Shown piece by piece: positions 21,546 through 34,823 of a stretch of DNA of 64,000 nucleotides (position 1 is the stretch's first letter; each line of letters starts with the position of its first letter). Both the position numbers and the translations under genes were made by a program. The stretch is taken from contig JAJTWR010000299.1 in NCBI GenBank assembly GCA_021613335.1, positions 362,501 through 426,500 of the forward strand. The letters are read 5' to 3'. The notes beneath the pieces are model-generated. The model was not told the origin of the DNA. It saw only the letters and a list, made by a program, of their open reading frames with translations, and did no database searches. The stretch is from Whitmania pigra (lineage: Eukaryota > Annelida > Clitellata > Hirudinida > Haemopidae).

Positions 21546-24500
21546 CTGATTAAAATGATTACAATTTATATTAAATGGTTAACTTTGTTCGTAATGATTA
21601 AGAATTTGGAAACTCTAATATTATTTATTATAAACATATTTAATATGTAATGAATAATTAATTAATAATAATTTTAAAAAAATGATAATGATTATATCTT
21701 GTATAAACTATTATTATAAGTGAATATAATGTACAGCATGCATACCTCGGCAATATCGGAGTCTGGTGACTCAGAGAGTCTCTTGAAGTAATCGAACACG
21801 TAAAGTTCTCCTGACATTCCGCTGAACTCCGGATTCTGACAGTTGTTCACACGAAGGTCGAGGTCATCTCTCAGGAAGTTCTTAACGGGAAGTTCGACAT
21901 CCACTTGTGGCAACTGTTCTTGCGAGATCGGAGGATCTGAACAGACGTAATTTGAATGTCGTGTTAATGTTTACTCAATTATATCATATTAATATTTATT
22001 AGATTATATTGTATTTGTTTGATTAAATTATATTAATATTTATTTGATTACATTATATTAATATTTATTAGAGTTTATATTATTGTATAGTTGATATTAT
22101 GAATTAATAAAGATACTGTTAAAATGTAAGCTGCTTACAGTGAAAGAGAGGAGGCCTCGTGTTGTGAATGTGATTTCCATGGTTGGCAACATATGGATGA
22201 TGATGCTGTGATACGTAAATATTAAATAATAATAATAATGTAAGAGATGCTTACTTCAACTTAATGGATACAATTTAACCTTGAATTTTATTCTAAAAGA
22301 TCAATATTAAAGTTTAAAAAGTAAACAATTTAAGACTGCAGAACTGACCGTGTACATGTCGCTGTAAAAATTCTGATGAACAAAACCAACGTTTTGTTGG
22401 TGATTCAACAGAGGCCACGACTTCCCACTGGAGGATGGCTGTTTGGATGTTGCCATTCCATCTCCGACATCCGACGGAGACGTGCATTCGGTCTCCATGG
22501 TAACCGGAGATGCAGACGAGGAGCACTTTTTGGCAACGTCGAGAGCTGTGATTCGAAAAACAAATTGATTGCAATAAGGGGCAGGAAAGATAAATATGTC
22601 ATTATAAAAGATATATTTTTATATTGCATATATTTTGTCCTTTAAACATACTCAAAAGAAAAATATTTTGCATTATATTCCTACCTGGAAGGCCACTCTT
22701 TCCAATGATCCATGGCTCTTCAGATGGAGGGAGCTTAAAAATGCTCCTTTCCTCCAATGTTTTTCCCAGCATCGTCTCATCCTTATGGACAACTAATGGA
22801 GTTATTTCAGAAAGCAGACTCCTGAAGTCAAAGAGAAAACAAATATTACTTTAATTTAAAGCAATTAAAAATGATTAGATAAAAATTGAAAAATGTTGCA
22901 ACAATAAAAAATGTTTAAATGAAGCTTTAATTGAATTTTTACTTTAATTCGTTGAAGCATGAAGTTGTAAGAGAGGGACACAATTTAGTAATTTGACTAA
23001 AATAGAAGGCAAGCTCTCTGTTGATGTCCAAATAATTGTCGATGCAATTTTCTTGAACGAAAACAATGCCGTCGAACACGTGGCACGTTTTTGGTAAAAC
23101 TGCCGTTCTCGGAAAACTGTCCACGTAAGGTTCTTTCCACCTCAGATGATGCACCAGTTCCAGCCTTTGAACCTTTAGATTAACGAAAATAAATATTATT
23201 AATTTTATTGATGTAATAATATTAATATTATTATTAATTTAATATCAATATTAAAATAAATAATAATAATTAAGTCAAACAAACTAGTTTGTTAGCATAA
23301 AGATATCCAACCTTTGCAAATTCCATCTTAAACAGCTTCTTGACGATGTCTGCCTCCTTGACAAGGTGTTCGTAAATCGATGGAAATTCAAAGTACAGGC
23401 ACCTCTGGATGAATGGAATGACCGAGGCGACGTGAGAGCACAATTCTGGACACGGTTGAAACATCTCAGTGACGGGTTGCACTTCCACCAGTTCGGTCAA
23501 CCTCGGAACTCCGATCCTCAGGAGGAATTCGAAGCTGTCCTTGTTCTGCTTGCCTTTTGCTAAACCCTCGACATTTACGTAACAGGCACATGACGGGAAC
23601 ATCCTCTCGAACTGCTTGTTGTCGGCTATGATCGGTCTCTCATCAAGAGAAATCCACTTTCCTGCCTTGTTTGGAATAAACTGCTTGCCTTTCAATATTT
23701 CGGCAATCTTTCCCAACACGATGTCTTGTTCTTCTTTTGTTTCTTTGGACAAAAGTTGTTCCAGCGTGGTGAACAGATTAAGGACGCTCGCCAAAGTCGA
23801 ATCGTCTACCGGATTTGTAGCTGCAATGTGCACCAATACATGAGCATAGGCAAAGGCACTCGGAGAAAGTGCAATGTTGCAAATCCTCGTAAAGAAATCT
23901 TTCGTAGAAGTTGGATACGTGCCACTCAATACTCTGGGAATCGTTGGATGCAATTTTTTTGGATCGCAGAAATATTTCTCGATCAGTTCTGTTTCGTCGT
24001 GCCAGCAAACCTCGCGACCGAAGAGGAATGAACCGCCCGTGAATTTGTTGGGACAGTAAATGATCGGATGTTCCATCACCAGTTTCGACAGTTCCGTCTT
24101 AGAAAGGGAATCTTCCAAGTAGCTGTAAACACGTGCCATTCTTAGTGGCGAGTCTTCCCTGGCAGACTGACTCCAACTGACAACTTGCCGAACAACGTAA
24201 GAAGGTTCCAGGACGGTTTGGATGCCCAAGAAATCGGCAAATCTCTTTTGTAAATTTTCCAACTTGACGGTCGCATATTGAACGTGGTGGCCCAAAATGG
24301 CAACGGCCTCTCTGGTTTCTGCGATGATGTTTTCACTCGGAGAAGTTACGAGAAGCTGCTTTTTCTCACCAATGTCGAGTTTCCAAACAGGTATCCACTT
24401 TGATGACCTCAGGAGGTGACCAAATGAACTTTGAACTGACACAGATTGATCAGAACCATCGACCGTGATCGTGGCCAGTGTAAACTGGGAGATGTTTTTC

Positions 24501-27500
24501 ACGCTCGACGCGGAATTTTCGCTCGGTTCCCAAAACCTGTTGATCAACTCGAATAGTTTCTTCAACTGCTGCTGCACCGAAGAGTCGATGGTGTCCATGG
24601 AGGTGAGTTGATTGAATTCTTCGCAGTTCCAATCCTCGAGCTTGCAAGTCAACCCTTCGCTCAACATGTGAGCATAATCTTGCCAAATTGATGATTCCTG
24701 AGCCAAAGTAATTGAATAATAACATAATTACTTTTTAAAATGTGGCATTAGCAACTACACTTCATTTGTTATTATATCATTTAAATCATATATTGTAAAT
24801 AATATCTTGGCATCTGTGAGAAATAATTAGTTTAAGAACAGAAAAAAATCAAAAGTAAACAAAGACAGCCGGTCATCTTACGAGAGTTTGTTTATTGAAC
24901 GTTGACTTCCTTTTCTTGAACGACAAGAAATCTTCGACTCCCAGGTGCACGAAGAACTCCCTCCACGAGGAAACGTTCGACAAACTTTTGTTTCCATTGA
25001 GGTAGCTGCTGTCCAGAGTCGTCCATTTCAAGCCTTAGAAAAATAAACGGGTTAAATTTTGGATTAAAAAAAACAGCAACAAATCAATTAAAATCTAAAA
25101 TAATATATTTTATAATGCAATATAATATAATAATACATTCTTCATTATTCATCATCATTTATTACAAAAAAAAAATTCCTAATCAATAAAAATTCAAAAT
25201 AATTATAATAAAAATAGTAATACACTCCACATCATTATTATTCCTCCAAATCTTTCAATTTAGAAAATAAATTGCAAACCAGGAAATTGCTGCTCGAGAT
25301 TCAAGAAGTTGTTGTAGTCTGTTGAGAAGTAAACGGAACATCTCTTCAGTTTCACCATGCCCTTGGAGGTGGAAATGGGGAGGTTTTGGATGACCTCGGA
25401 CATTGGAAAGGAGGAAGGGTGGAGTTGGAAATAGTTTTTGAGGCAAACCGTATACGCAATCAGCAGGTCTTTCGACAGAGTCTGATTAAGTCAAATCACA
25501 AAACTGATCAAAGATTGGATAAGAAATGGTTTGAAAATAAATTCAGAAATCCATTTAAGAATGCTTGCCTTGAACTTGTCTTTGTCCTTGAGGGAATGCA
25601 AAATGTGGTGCTTCACGAGATCCTTGTCGCTGAGTTTCTTGACTCCGACTCTTTCGAGAATGTTCGTCACTTGCAACTTCGACGCCTGATCCTCGGTCCT
25701 TGAAAACATTCTGCTGTCCACCGAATTCAGGTCTTCTTCGAGCAATCTCACCATTTCTGAGAACAAATCAAAAGTTGCATCAGAATTTCCATATAAATGT
25801 TTACAATAACAAAAAGCAATAACTCGATGAATATCTAAAAATAATTACTTTTTGACATGTTGTTGCTGCTGTTTCCAAGCCCGCCTCCGACGGAATTGTT
25901 GCCCGAAGAGAAAGGAAAGAATATGGAAATGGAACGATCCATACTGACGAGCTGTCCACTGGAAAGTGGAATGAAAGGGATGGCTTTCAGTGATTCTATG
26001 ATGTCACAATTGTCTCTGAAGAGGTCATCCAAAGTGTTATGGATGCAGCACAGCCAAGTGTACAGCTGTTGGATGTGGCCATCTGAAATATTTAAATTAC
26101 ATTTTAAAATATTATATCGATTTGCAATGTTAATCAACTTTAATACGTCTAAGCGTACTTTAATGTATTAACCAAAAATAAAAGACCAACCTGAGATTTG
26201 ACAGGTGTCTTCGATCTCATCGTGGATATTTTTGATAATCCCTTTACCGACCTGGAGCAAATGCTTGGCACTCAAGAGTTGCACGCCCACCTCCACCAGA
26301 ATGGAATGATCCACCAACTTGGCGGCCATCGGATGGAGGTAATCGAGACCGGTTTGGGCGAAAAGATGTTCGGACGTCACGAAGTTTCTGATTGTGGCAT
26401 CGTTGCACATCACCAACTGAGATGGGTAGCACCAAGATTCACCTAACAAATCAATTGTAATAGGCATAATTCAGCATTAGTCAAAGCATTCAGAAAAAAA
26501 CAGGACATGCCTCATTTAGTCACTAATTTCAATGAGCGAGCATTTACCATAGGATAAAACAGATGTAAACCAAGATTGCATTTATTTGGAAATAACTTAT
26601 TATTAACATATAACAATTAATAGTATGTAATATATAAAAAAGTAATTTAATAATAATAATAATAATTAAAAAGAAATCATCCCAACCTGCTGATGGCAGA
26701 CATTTTGAAATCTTGAGGCTGTTGATGATGTTGAGGGCAACTTGTCTGAAGAAGTCAAGGATTTCATCCTCTCGAGGCACAAATTTGAAGAACATGCAAA
26801 CCTCTCTTATGGTGTCGCAGTCGTCCTTGGACTTGAGCAATTAAAAACAACAACAACAACAACATAAACATTTTGTGCGTGTTAAAAATATAATAGACTA
26901 TAAATAGTTATTTTATAAATACATAATGTTCGTTAAACTTAATTTGTAATCTATTAATTTATGGAAATGGAAATCATTTAATTGATATTTAATTATAAAA
27001 ACCTTGAAAAATTCAAGAGCTTCCAGGAAAAGGACGTGAATCTTGCTCCTGAGCCACTGATTCCAAAGATTGTCGATGACGTCCTCCCTAGAGGATGGTA
27101 CATCAAAGTCGCCTGAATTTAACGATTCGAGGAGGTAATCATTCACAGAATAATTAATTAAACCAAGAAATGCATTCATTAACTTATAAGACAAACGTTT
27201 AACTCATTTAAGCAATTAACCTACTAAACTTTTAGCATGTTTAAACAAATCATTTATATAAGCATTTAACACATTTAAACAATTAACTTAGTTAAGCATC
27301 TAAACATATTAAAAAAAGCTTTAAAGTCCAACCAACCATGAATGATGAACCTAAACCCATAACTTCTTAGTGGAAGAAATGCAAACAGCGGTTGTTTTGG
27401 AGGTAGAGAAAAGCTAGACTGGAAGACAAATTATACTCAATAAGTTTAAATAATAATAATATCCTCAATTATATCCAGTATGCATTGTGGAAATTCTAGA

Positions 27501-30500
27501 ACCCTCGAAATGTTACCAATAATTATTAATCTTAATATTAGTCATTATCATTATTTTAATAATTAATTATATTTGTTCTATTTTGAAGTGAAATAACAAA
27601 ATTCTAAGCAATGATTTACTTTCTGGTGATCTTCTTCATCAACAGCATCAATAGGGAAGGCCATTGCCAGTTCTGTGGACTGCAATTCAACTCCTGATTT
27701 TGCCTGTTTAACAAATAATAATTTATAACAATGACAACCATTAAATTATTAACGAAGTAAATTAATTATAGTCAGAATATATATAAAAAAAACAAATTAA
27801 TATTATCTTATAACATTACGATCATTACATTACATGCTCAGTCACCCAAAGATATCAAGTCATCAATAGCAATAAATACAAATCCAGAAAAGAGAATGGA
27901 AATTATTTCAGTTTAAAGGGAAATTATTGTGACGTAATATTTACCTCTTTGGAGACCTCGGAAGCATCGACCACCTTCTTGACAAACGCCCACCTCTCCA
28001 CACCACCGTTGTGAGTTATTTCCGTCATGTTACCATCGAGGTCCTTTCTTGTCATAGATCTCACTTCGCCTTTTATCTGGTTGTCATCAACAACATCATC
28101 ATCATCATCATTGGTAATAAAACTTTTTATTAATATTATTTGTATATCTTGTTATAATAGGTTAGTTGATGATTAAGGCAAGCAATACCTCGTCCTTGAT
28201 TGTAATTTGTCGCAATCTGTGCAGGAAGAGGAGTAGTGTGGGATGGAGGTCTTGAAACTTTGACTGAATTCCAATCGTCTGCTCTGCCATCTTCAGGGGA
28301 AGCACAAACTTCGTGGTGTAACTGAAAAACGTGTGCAATCGATGGCAGATGAATTTTAATCCTCTTATTAGTCATCATAATTACTATAATTAATTATGAA
28401 TTAATAGCAATTAATTAAATAAGTTTTAAAATAACATGTTATGTTTTAGGATGACAAACCTGTCATCTTTCAAGGCCTCGTTGTCGGCACAAATGCTTCC
28501 GTTTGAATCGATCCAGTGCGGAAGAATGTACCCCAACGAACCCGAACTCAGGTCGAACTTTATGTGGAGACCCCTCGAGTGAATCTCAGGGCGATCGCTG
28601 ACCCTGAACACGGACTTGAAGCCTATGCCCTTCTGTCCGATGTAGCCGAGCTTGTGCTTGCCTTTCGTGGTCCTGCCCACGTCGCAAATGGCTCTGAGGT
28701 CGATGTCCCGGAAGCCCAGCTCGTTGTTAGAGACGATGATGACGTCCTTGTTCAGGCTGAACTGGAGGGACGGCATCGACGATCTTTCAGAAAACGAATG
28801 ATTAATTTAAAAGGTGACCAAAAAATTTAAAAGATTAAATTTAAAAAAAATAGGAAATAATTTATTGTGACTATTTACTCGCTCGCCTACCCCGCACAGA
28901 TGTACTGATTGTCGTCTGCATTCTGCACCAACTCGAGAAGAAAGTGAGCATCCCGACTGTACAGGTCCACGGAGAGTCTTTCCAGACTCCTACCGAGCCT
29001 GTCCTGCTGCTTTTCCAGGAGTTTCATTCCGTCCTCTTCGAGGCCGATTCCCAAGCCGAACTCGTTCTTGCGGATGTCGTCCACCAACCACTGCCAGTGA
29101 GATTTCACGGCAGGGTTGAAGGAGGCTGGATCGAGTTGATGAGGAATGGTTGTATCTGCTGCTGTTTCCAAGTCTTCGTTTTCGGTGATTTGCGAATCGA
29201 GCTCTCGAGCGTTCGATGAGGTCGCGATTCTCACGTGCGTCTCGTCGACCAGACTTCGGTCGTTTGTATGCAGTTCTCCCAATGTTTCCTTTAGTGTTAA
29301 TGTATTAACGTTAATAACTAATAAAATAGTTTCAAAATCAGCAATCTCTCATTATGTATGTAATGTGAGGTTACAATTTAAAAGAATTAAATGCTGTTCG
29401 TATTTTTACTTTTCCAACTTCATTATCATTGGACAAAATGATGACTTTGTTTTTGGCTTTCTTTTCTTCCACCTCCAGAGAAGCATCTCTCTTCCTCTTC
29501 CGCTTCTTGTTCTTCTTCCGAACCTCCCTCGGAGTGAGTTTTTCTTCGAACGATTTCTCGAACCAAGCGGAAATTCCCCTGTGAAAACCGAGCAGTTCCA
29601 GTCTGTTCATCTTTCTGATGTCGCCTCTGGCAGCCTCGAGGATCAGTTCCTTGGATCGCACGTTTCCCAGAAGTTCGCTGATTGGCTCGAGGAATACCTG
29701 AGGACGTGAGTTTTGATGTTGTAACAAAACAATAACACTGCTAAACATGATGCAAACTAGTTATACCTTAATAAATTAAATATAATTACTTAACATACCT
29801 TTTGAATGACCGAGGTTGCAATCAGAGTGGGGATTGTGCACAAGCAGTCGAGTATGAAGCAAGCAATATTCTTGTCTCTCGCTTCATCAGCCCCTTGAGA
29901 TGGTAAAAATGTCAAAATATTTTATTTAATTTTATGCTTCTATTTATTTATTAATCTCGTTTTTTAAGTGCTCAAATTACACCAAAGGGATGTGCAGTTG
30001 AGTGAATATGAGTGAGTGACATAGCCAACAATTCACTTCTATTGCATCAGCAGCAATTACTAGCAGTGATTCCAAATACCTGATTCCATCAGTGAGACCT
30101 TCAAAGTGTTGGCAAACAATTCGTCGGAGAAATATGCGCTTCCTCCCTGGTTCACGAGGCATGACACAAAGTGCCCGCAAGTTGCACCGACGTCTCCGGT
30201 TTCTGCGCCTTTCCTGAACTCTTCGACGCTCGAAGTGGCACACAATTTCAGCAACTTTCCAGGTCGAACCTCCAGTGCACGGACATCTACCTGCATCGTT
30301 TTTCCATCAGTTTCCAGGACAACCTGTTGGACACCACCGTTTTTTTTCAGGAAGGACGTAATGTCCCCGTGTTCGGGCCTAAAGATGGCATCCCAGTTGG
30401 ACCACTTGGAAAGGTCGTACAGTAAGGGGCAGTTGTGGAGACACACGAGAGCCTGATCTCGGCTCATCGGTCCATTCAGTCCAACCGTACGCTTCGGCAT

Positions 30501-33500
30501 TATAATTTTTTTCCTGAAATTATGTCCATATTGTTATGATAACCTTTAAATGGTCATGATACAATCACCTGTGGCTGGCCAAGCAGTGAGATTTACAAAT
30601 TTTGTAAAATAAATCATTAAAATTAATAATAATCATTTAGTTAATAATGATCAAACAATTCAAAATACATGGTTTTAAAGTGATTAATACTGATTAGATT
30701 ACTAACTAAAAAATAAAATAATTAAAAACGAATTAATTAACAGTACACTGTTTTAAGTGCTTAATACTGATTAAATTACTAACAGGCTTTTCCCGATCAA
30801 TGCCGATTCGTAGATGACGTTGTTTTGTGCGACGTCCTTCTTTGACTTTGTCAGCTGATCAAAACTGCCGAGGTAACCGGTCTCCCGAACGTCCAAGACT
30901 TTGTAGTGGTTGCAGATGGCCGTTTTAACAATCTGTTTGTTTCATTAATAAATTTAAATGCATTATTTTAATGTTCAGCAAAAAATGTTTCACTTAAAAC
31001 TAATTCTTGAAAACCTTGGATCTCTCCGATCCACCAAACCGAAAACACTGCCTCGCAATATCCTTCAATTCTTCCACTGAAACCCTGTACGAAGTGCCAC
31101 CGTTCATTGAGGATGATGATGATGATGATCCCAGACTGGTGGCACCATTGTCTTCCAATAGCTTAAGAATGTGAAGAAAATGGTTAGAATTAGGGATTTA
31201 AGCCATGACAGGGTGTGATTAACATTTTAAAATTTGCTGCTTTCTTAAGACAAACCTTTTTCGTTTCTTCATTTTCAGCAAGGAAAGCCAGAAAACCCTG
31301 AGTGCAAAAGTCCCCAAAGTGATTGACTTGCATGTCGTCGACGATCTTCTTCTCGACTTTTGACAGTGCGGTAAGAGAAGGAGGACCACTTTCGAAGCAC
31401 ATTTCCAGATATTCGAGAAGCTTTTCAACAACTTGTTCTAAAATAATCCAATTTTGAATCAATACAATTAATCTATAGCATTTAGTTCTTGAAAATAGAT
31501 TAGATAGCAAGGTTTTGATGACCTTGAGGTCCATTGATGGACTTAAGCCATCCTAAACATTGTCTTCACTCAAGCATTTGTTGAAAATTCTTAATTATTT
31601 TTAAATGATTTAATTTACCAGTGGAGAGAATGCTTTGCGGTTTGGACTGAGTTTCGGTCATTGCAAATTCTTTATTGAAGAAATCACTAATCTGATCCTG
31701 GGAGTAGCTGACAGCCATCTGCAAATGATGCGCAATTGTTGCAGGACGTTTGAATAAGTTAAATTAGCAAGAAATTTAAAATTTACCTGAAAGATTTGGC
31801 TAATCAACTCCTCTTTTTGGAATGCATCCCTTAAATTTGCTATCCTTCGCAGGGTTGTATTACTGGCTATGAACTTGGAGTCAGCATCTGAAATATAAAA
31901 AAATAAATTATTAAAAAACTCAAATTACAAGCTCAATAAAAAATGAACAAATATGAATTCTAAACTGTATAGTGATGAAAATAGCATGTCTAAACTTGCA
32001 AAAGTTAAGTCATTAAGTCATGTAAGGTAAGAAACAATATCTACAAACAATGTATGTTTATAATTTACATATTTACAGAAACACGACACTAGGGTTCTAG
32101 TTGTAACAATTATTCATATCATCAATAACAAGTTTAACTTATAAACTATAACACGAGGGGCTCTTCAATGTGGAATGTGGTGTGATTCAATATGGAATAA
32201 TGTGAAATATGGTACAATATGAAATGTGGTACAATGTGAAATGTGATCTTGAAAGCTTACATGAAGAGGTCTGTTCCCGAATTTTGATGTAAACGTAATG
32301 CAATTTTGAGAACACTTCTCTAATGTATTGTGTTGGACTCACAATGTTTTCCTGATTGCCAGAACCATCTTCGTTGGGATAAAAATGAAGGCTTTAAATT
32401 GTGGAATATATAAAATAAATACAAAACAAACACGAAAATATTCTAACGAATGTCTTTGCCATCAACTCTGAGGAAAGGTACAGAGGCAACAAAATGATTG
32501 AAAGCATCTTTAACAATCAGAGCGAGATCACTCTCACACTTGAGAATGCAATTGTTGATAACTTGCTCGTTTGCTTGCGTAAATCTTTTAAGTGTCTGCA
32601 AACATAATTAACGTTAATTATCATAACAAATTTTATAGTATAATAAACATTTATACATAATTATATGGCATACTTATATATTATTAATAATCATAAAAAA
32701 AATTTATAGTATACTTATCAGCATATTGCCATATCATAAATACATAAAAAATTATAAAGAAATTAACAAAATAAAATCTTTAAGAAGCAAAAGAATTAAA
32801 TTATTTCAAACCAAATCACAACCATCCTACCTGAATAACCAGAGGAAAGTTGTTGATTTTGACACCCAAATCCGTGGCGTTCTCGACCTGGTGGAAAGCC
32901 CGGACAAACTCCATGAAGTCGGCCACGTCGATTCTTTCGTGTTTCTTTCGGTTCATGAAATCGATGAGGTGCGTCAACAATTTAATCGTCGTCAATTTAA
33001 ATATCGGCTTGTTCGCTGAAACCTGCAAGTGCAATAACTTGTTTAAGATGCTGGTTAAGAATATTAATATCAAGATATTGTTTAACTGATTAAGAATTAT
33101 TTATTAATAATGCCAGTTAAAATGTTATAAATATATTGATTAATAATATCAGTAATATAATAATAACAATAATGTGTTTATTTATAAAGTGCCATTTGAT
33201 CATTTATTATCAGTTAAGATGCATGATATTTATGGTTCGAATGCCTCCCAATAACATTATTGATAACATTACCTGGAACAACACGAGAACAACAGTGAGC
33301 TTGTTGAAAGGTCCAAGCTTTAAGTCTTCAAAAGATGTTAATTCGCTGTCAATTTTTACTGGACACTGTAAGATAAATTTTAAAATGTAATCATATTTTA
33401 TTCTCCCGAAAAATCTTACTACAATAAAAAATCATATTATAACATCATATATGCAATATTATAATAAAAAATCATAATATGCAACTTGTCAAAATTTTAC

Positions 33501-34118
33501 TTCATTAAGTAAATAAATACCTTGTCGTTGTTGTTCCTTTTGAGAAGGTCGAGTATGTGGAGGTCGAGGTCGTATAAAGTGCAGATTCCTCTCCTGCAAA
33601 TGTAACCCTCGACAGTGGTGCTGACCAGAGTTTCCAGTCTGTCGAGGTCGTGAATGCACGGCAGTTGGCGGATGTTGACAAGTCCCAGTTGAATCAGTGA
33701 AGAGACTCTGAAGCATTTCATTAATTATTATTATTAGAAAGCAAATTATTTTGTTGAAAATTATTCATTCTTTTAATAAACGAGATTATTTTACCTTTTG
33801 AAATGAATTAGAAAGTATTCATTCAACAATATTGTGGAATATGATAATATTTACAAATTTCATAACTTGCATTTAAACAAGCTCAATGCAGAAATAAATA
33901 AATGTTGAAGGAAATTGAGACACTTACTTGTACTTCTGCAGCATTAGTGCTTCAATTTTATGGCAGGTTACATGTTCATTGCTCTCAGCAATTACATTTA
34001 TAAGTTCCTTAGCCACTTTGTTGAAGTCACTTGTGTGAGGAGGAACACTTTGAAACAGAGGCTGAAACGTTCCATGGAACTGTTGTGGACCAGCCCCAAA
34101 AGCTTGTCTGCTATGCAT
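21234..34118 (-). CDS. NO VEIN/sacsin-type GHKL ATPase protein with C-terminal DUF3883
   Basis: Thirty-four exons keep frame from ATG at 34118 to a stop at 21234, about 2456 residues; the largest exon is 23312-24697. Exons 15-16 (28891-29288, 28460-28783) carry a GHKL/Hsp90-type ATP-binding fold: N-box ELVQNADDN at about residue 923 and glycine-rich YIGQKGIGFKSVF at about 985. Exon 17 has LLLFLHRLRQI, and exons 20-21 have LFAFLPLRSYGFRFIIHG then DVPSSRED, both diagnostic of plant NO VEIN (NOV) and its animal relatives. The last two exons form DUF3883 with a PD-(D/E)XK-like D2368, E2383-x-K2385 pattern (PYD...FIEVK). Plant NOV is nuclear and acts in cell-fate patterning; animal function is essentially unknown. 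Exons 1-13 (residues 1-710) show no domain I recognise. The first-exon start is the least certain part; an upstream in-frame ATG at 34280 reads through AT-rich DNA. Confidence 0.85.
28460..29288 (-). other. GHKL ATPase-fold exons of the NOV-like gene
   Basis: Two exons separated by a 107-base intron (28784-28890). Conserved Glu and Asn of the N-box (E-L-V-Q-N-A-D-D-N) and the G1/G2-like glycines (GQKGIGFKSVF) are all present, so ATP binding is plausible. The split falls just after the N-box. Confidence 0.85.
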
Positions 34119-34823
34119 GTCTTCTTGGCCAACTTTAAAATAAACGAAACATAGTAATTTTAACATGACATTATACAGCTTCAGGGACTTATTTATGTGA
34201 ATGTAATTTGTTATAAAATTATGAAGTAAGAATTTGTCATTCGGTTTTGAAAGCTGGTGAAGATAAACAGCGCAATGCACATCAACTGCAAATAGTGCAA
34301 CAACAAAGTATCACAAAATATTTCACTCTTTATTAACATACTTTTAATAACTCAAATTCTTACTTTTGAAAACAATATAATGTTTAACGTTAACTTATAA
34401 AAATATTATACTCTCAAACCAATAGCTTAAAAGTATCTCAACCTAAAAAAGCATAAGTTCATTCAAATATGCTTTTGAAATGTGTCAACGGGCGTGTTTA
34501 CATGTACCAATCGTCGCTAATAAAAACAGGGCAAAGACAATTAAATATCTTATAAAATTCTAATTTATTTACTAAGTACTCAAAGTAGTATTACAAATAT
34601 ATTTTTTTTAATTTAAATTAAATTTTTTTAAGTTCAAGCATTGATTGCGTTTTTATGATCAACAAAGTAATTAAGATCGGTTCTGCCGAAATAAAAACAG
34701 TGTATGAAAAAATATTTTACATAAATAAATATTTTAGTCTTATTTATGTAAAATCTTTAATTACAGATAGAGTAAAACTGATGACCACCGGGCTAAGAAA
34801 CGCCCCCGTCTAAATGTGTAAAT
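34119..34823. promoter_or_regulatory. Head-to-head intergenic region, about 700 bp
   Basis: Separates the minus-strand NOV-like start from the plus-strand TBC-gene start. It probably serves both promoters. A GC-richer patch with ACCGGG and CGCCCCCGTC lies at 34788-34810, just before the plus-strand ATG. No other feature seen. Confidence 0.4.

Noticed and set aside
34119..34280. N-terminal extension of the NOV-like protein from ATG at 34280
   Set aside because: AT-rich, Asn/Leu/Lys-biased sequence typical of intron or UTR here; the ATG at 34118 follows a plausible acceptor and better codon use. Not fully excluded.
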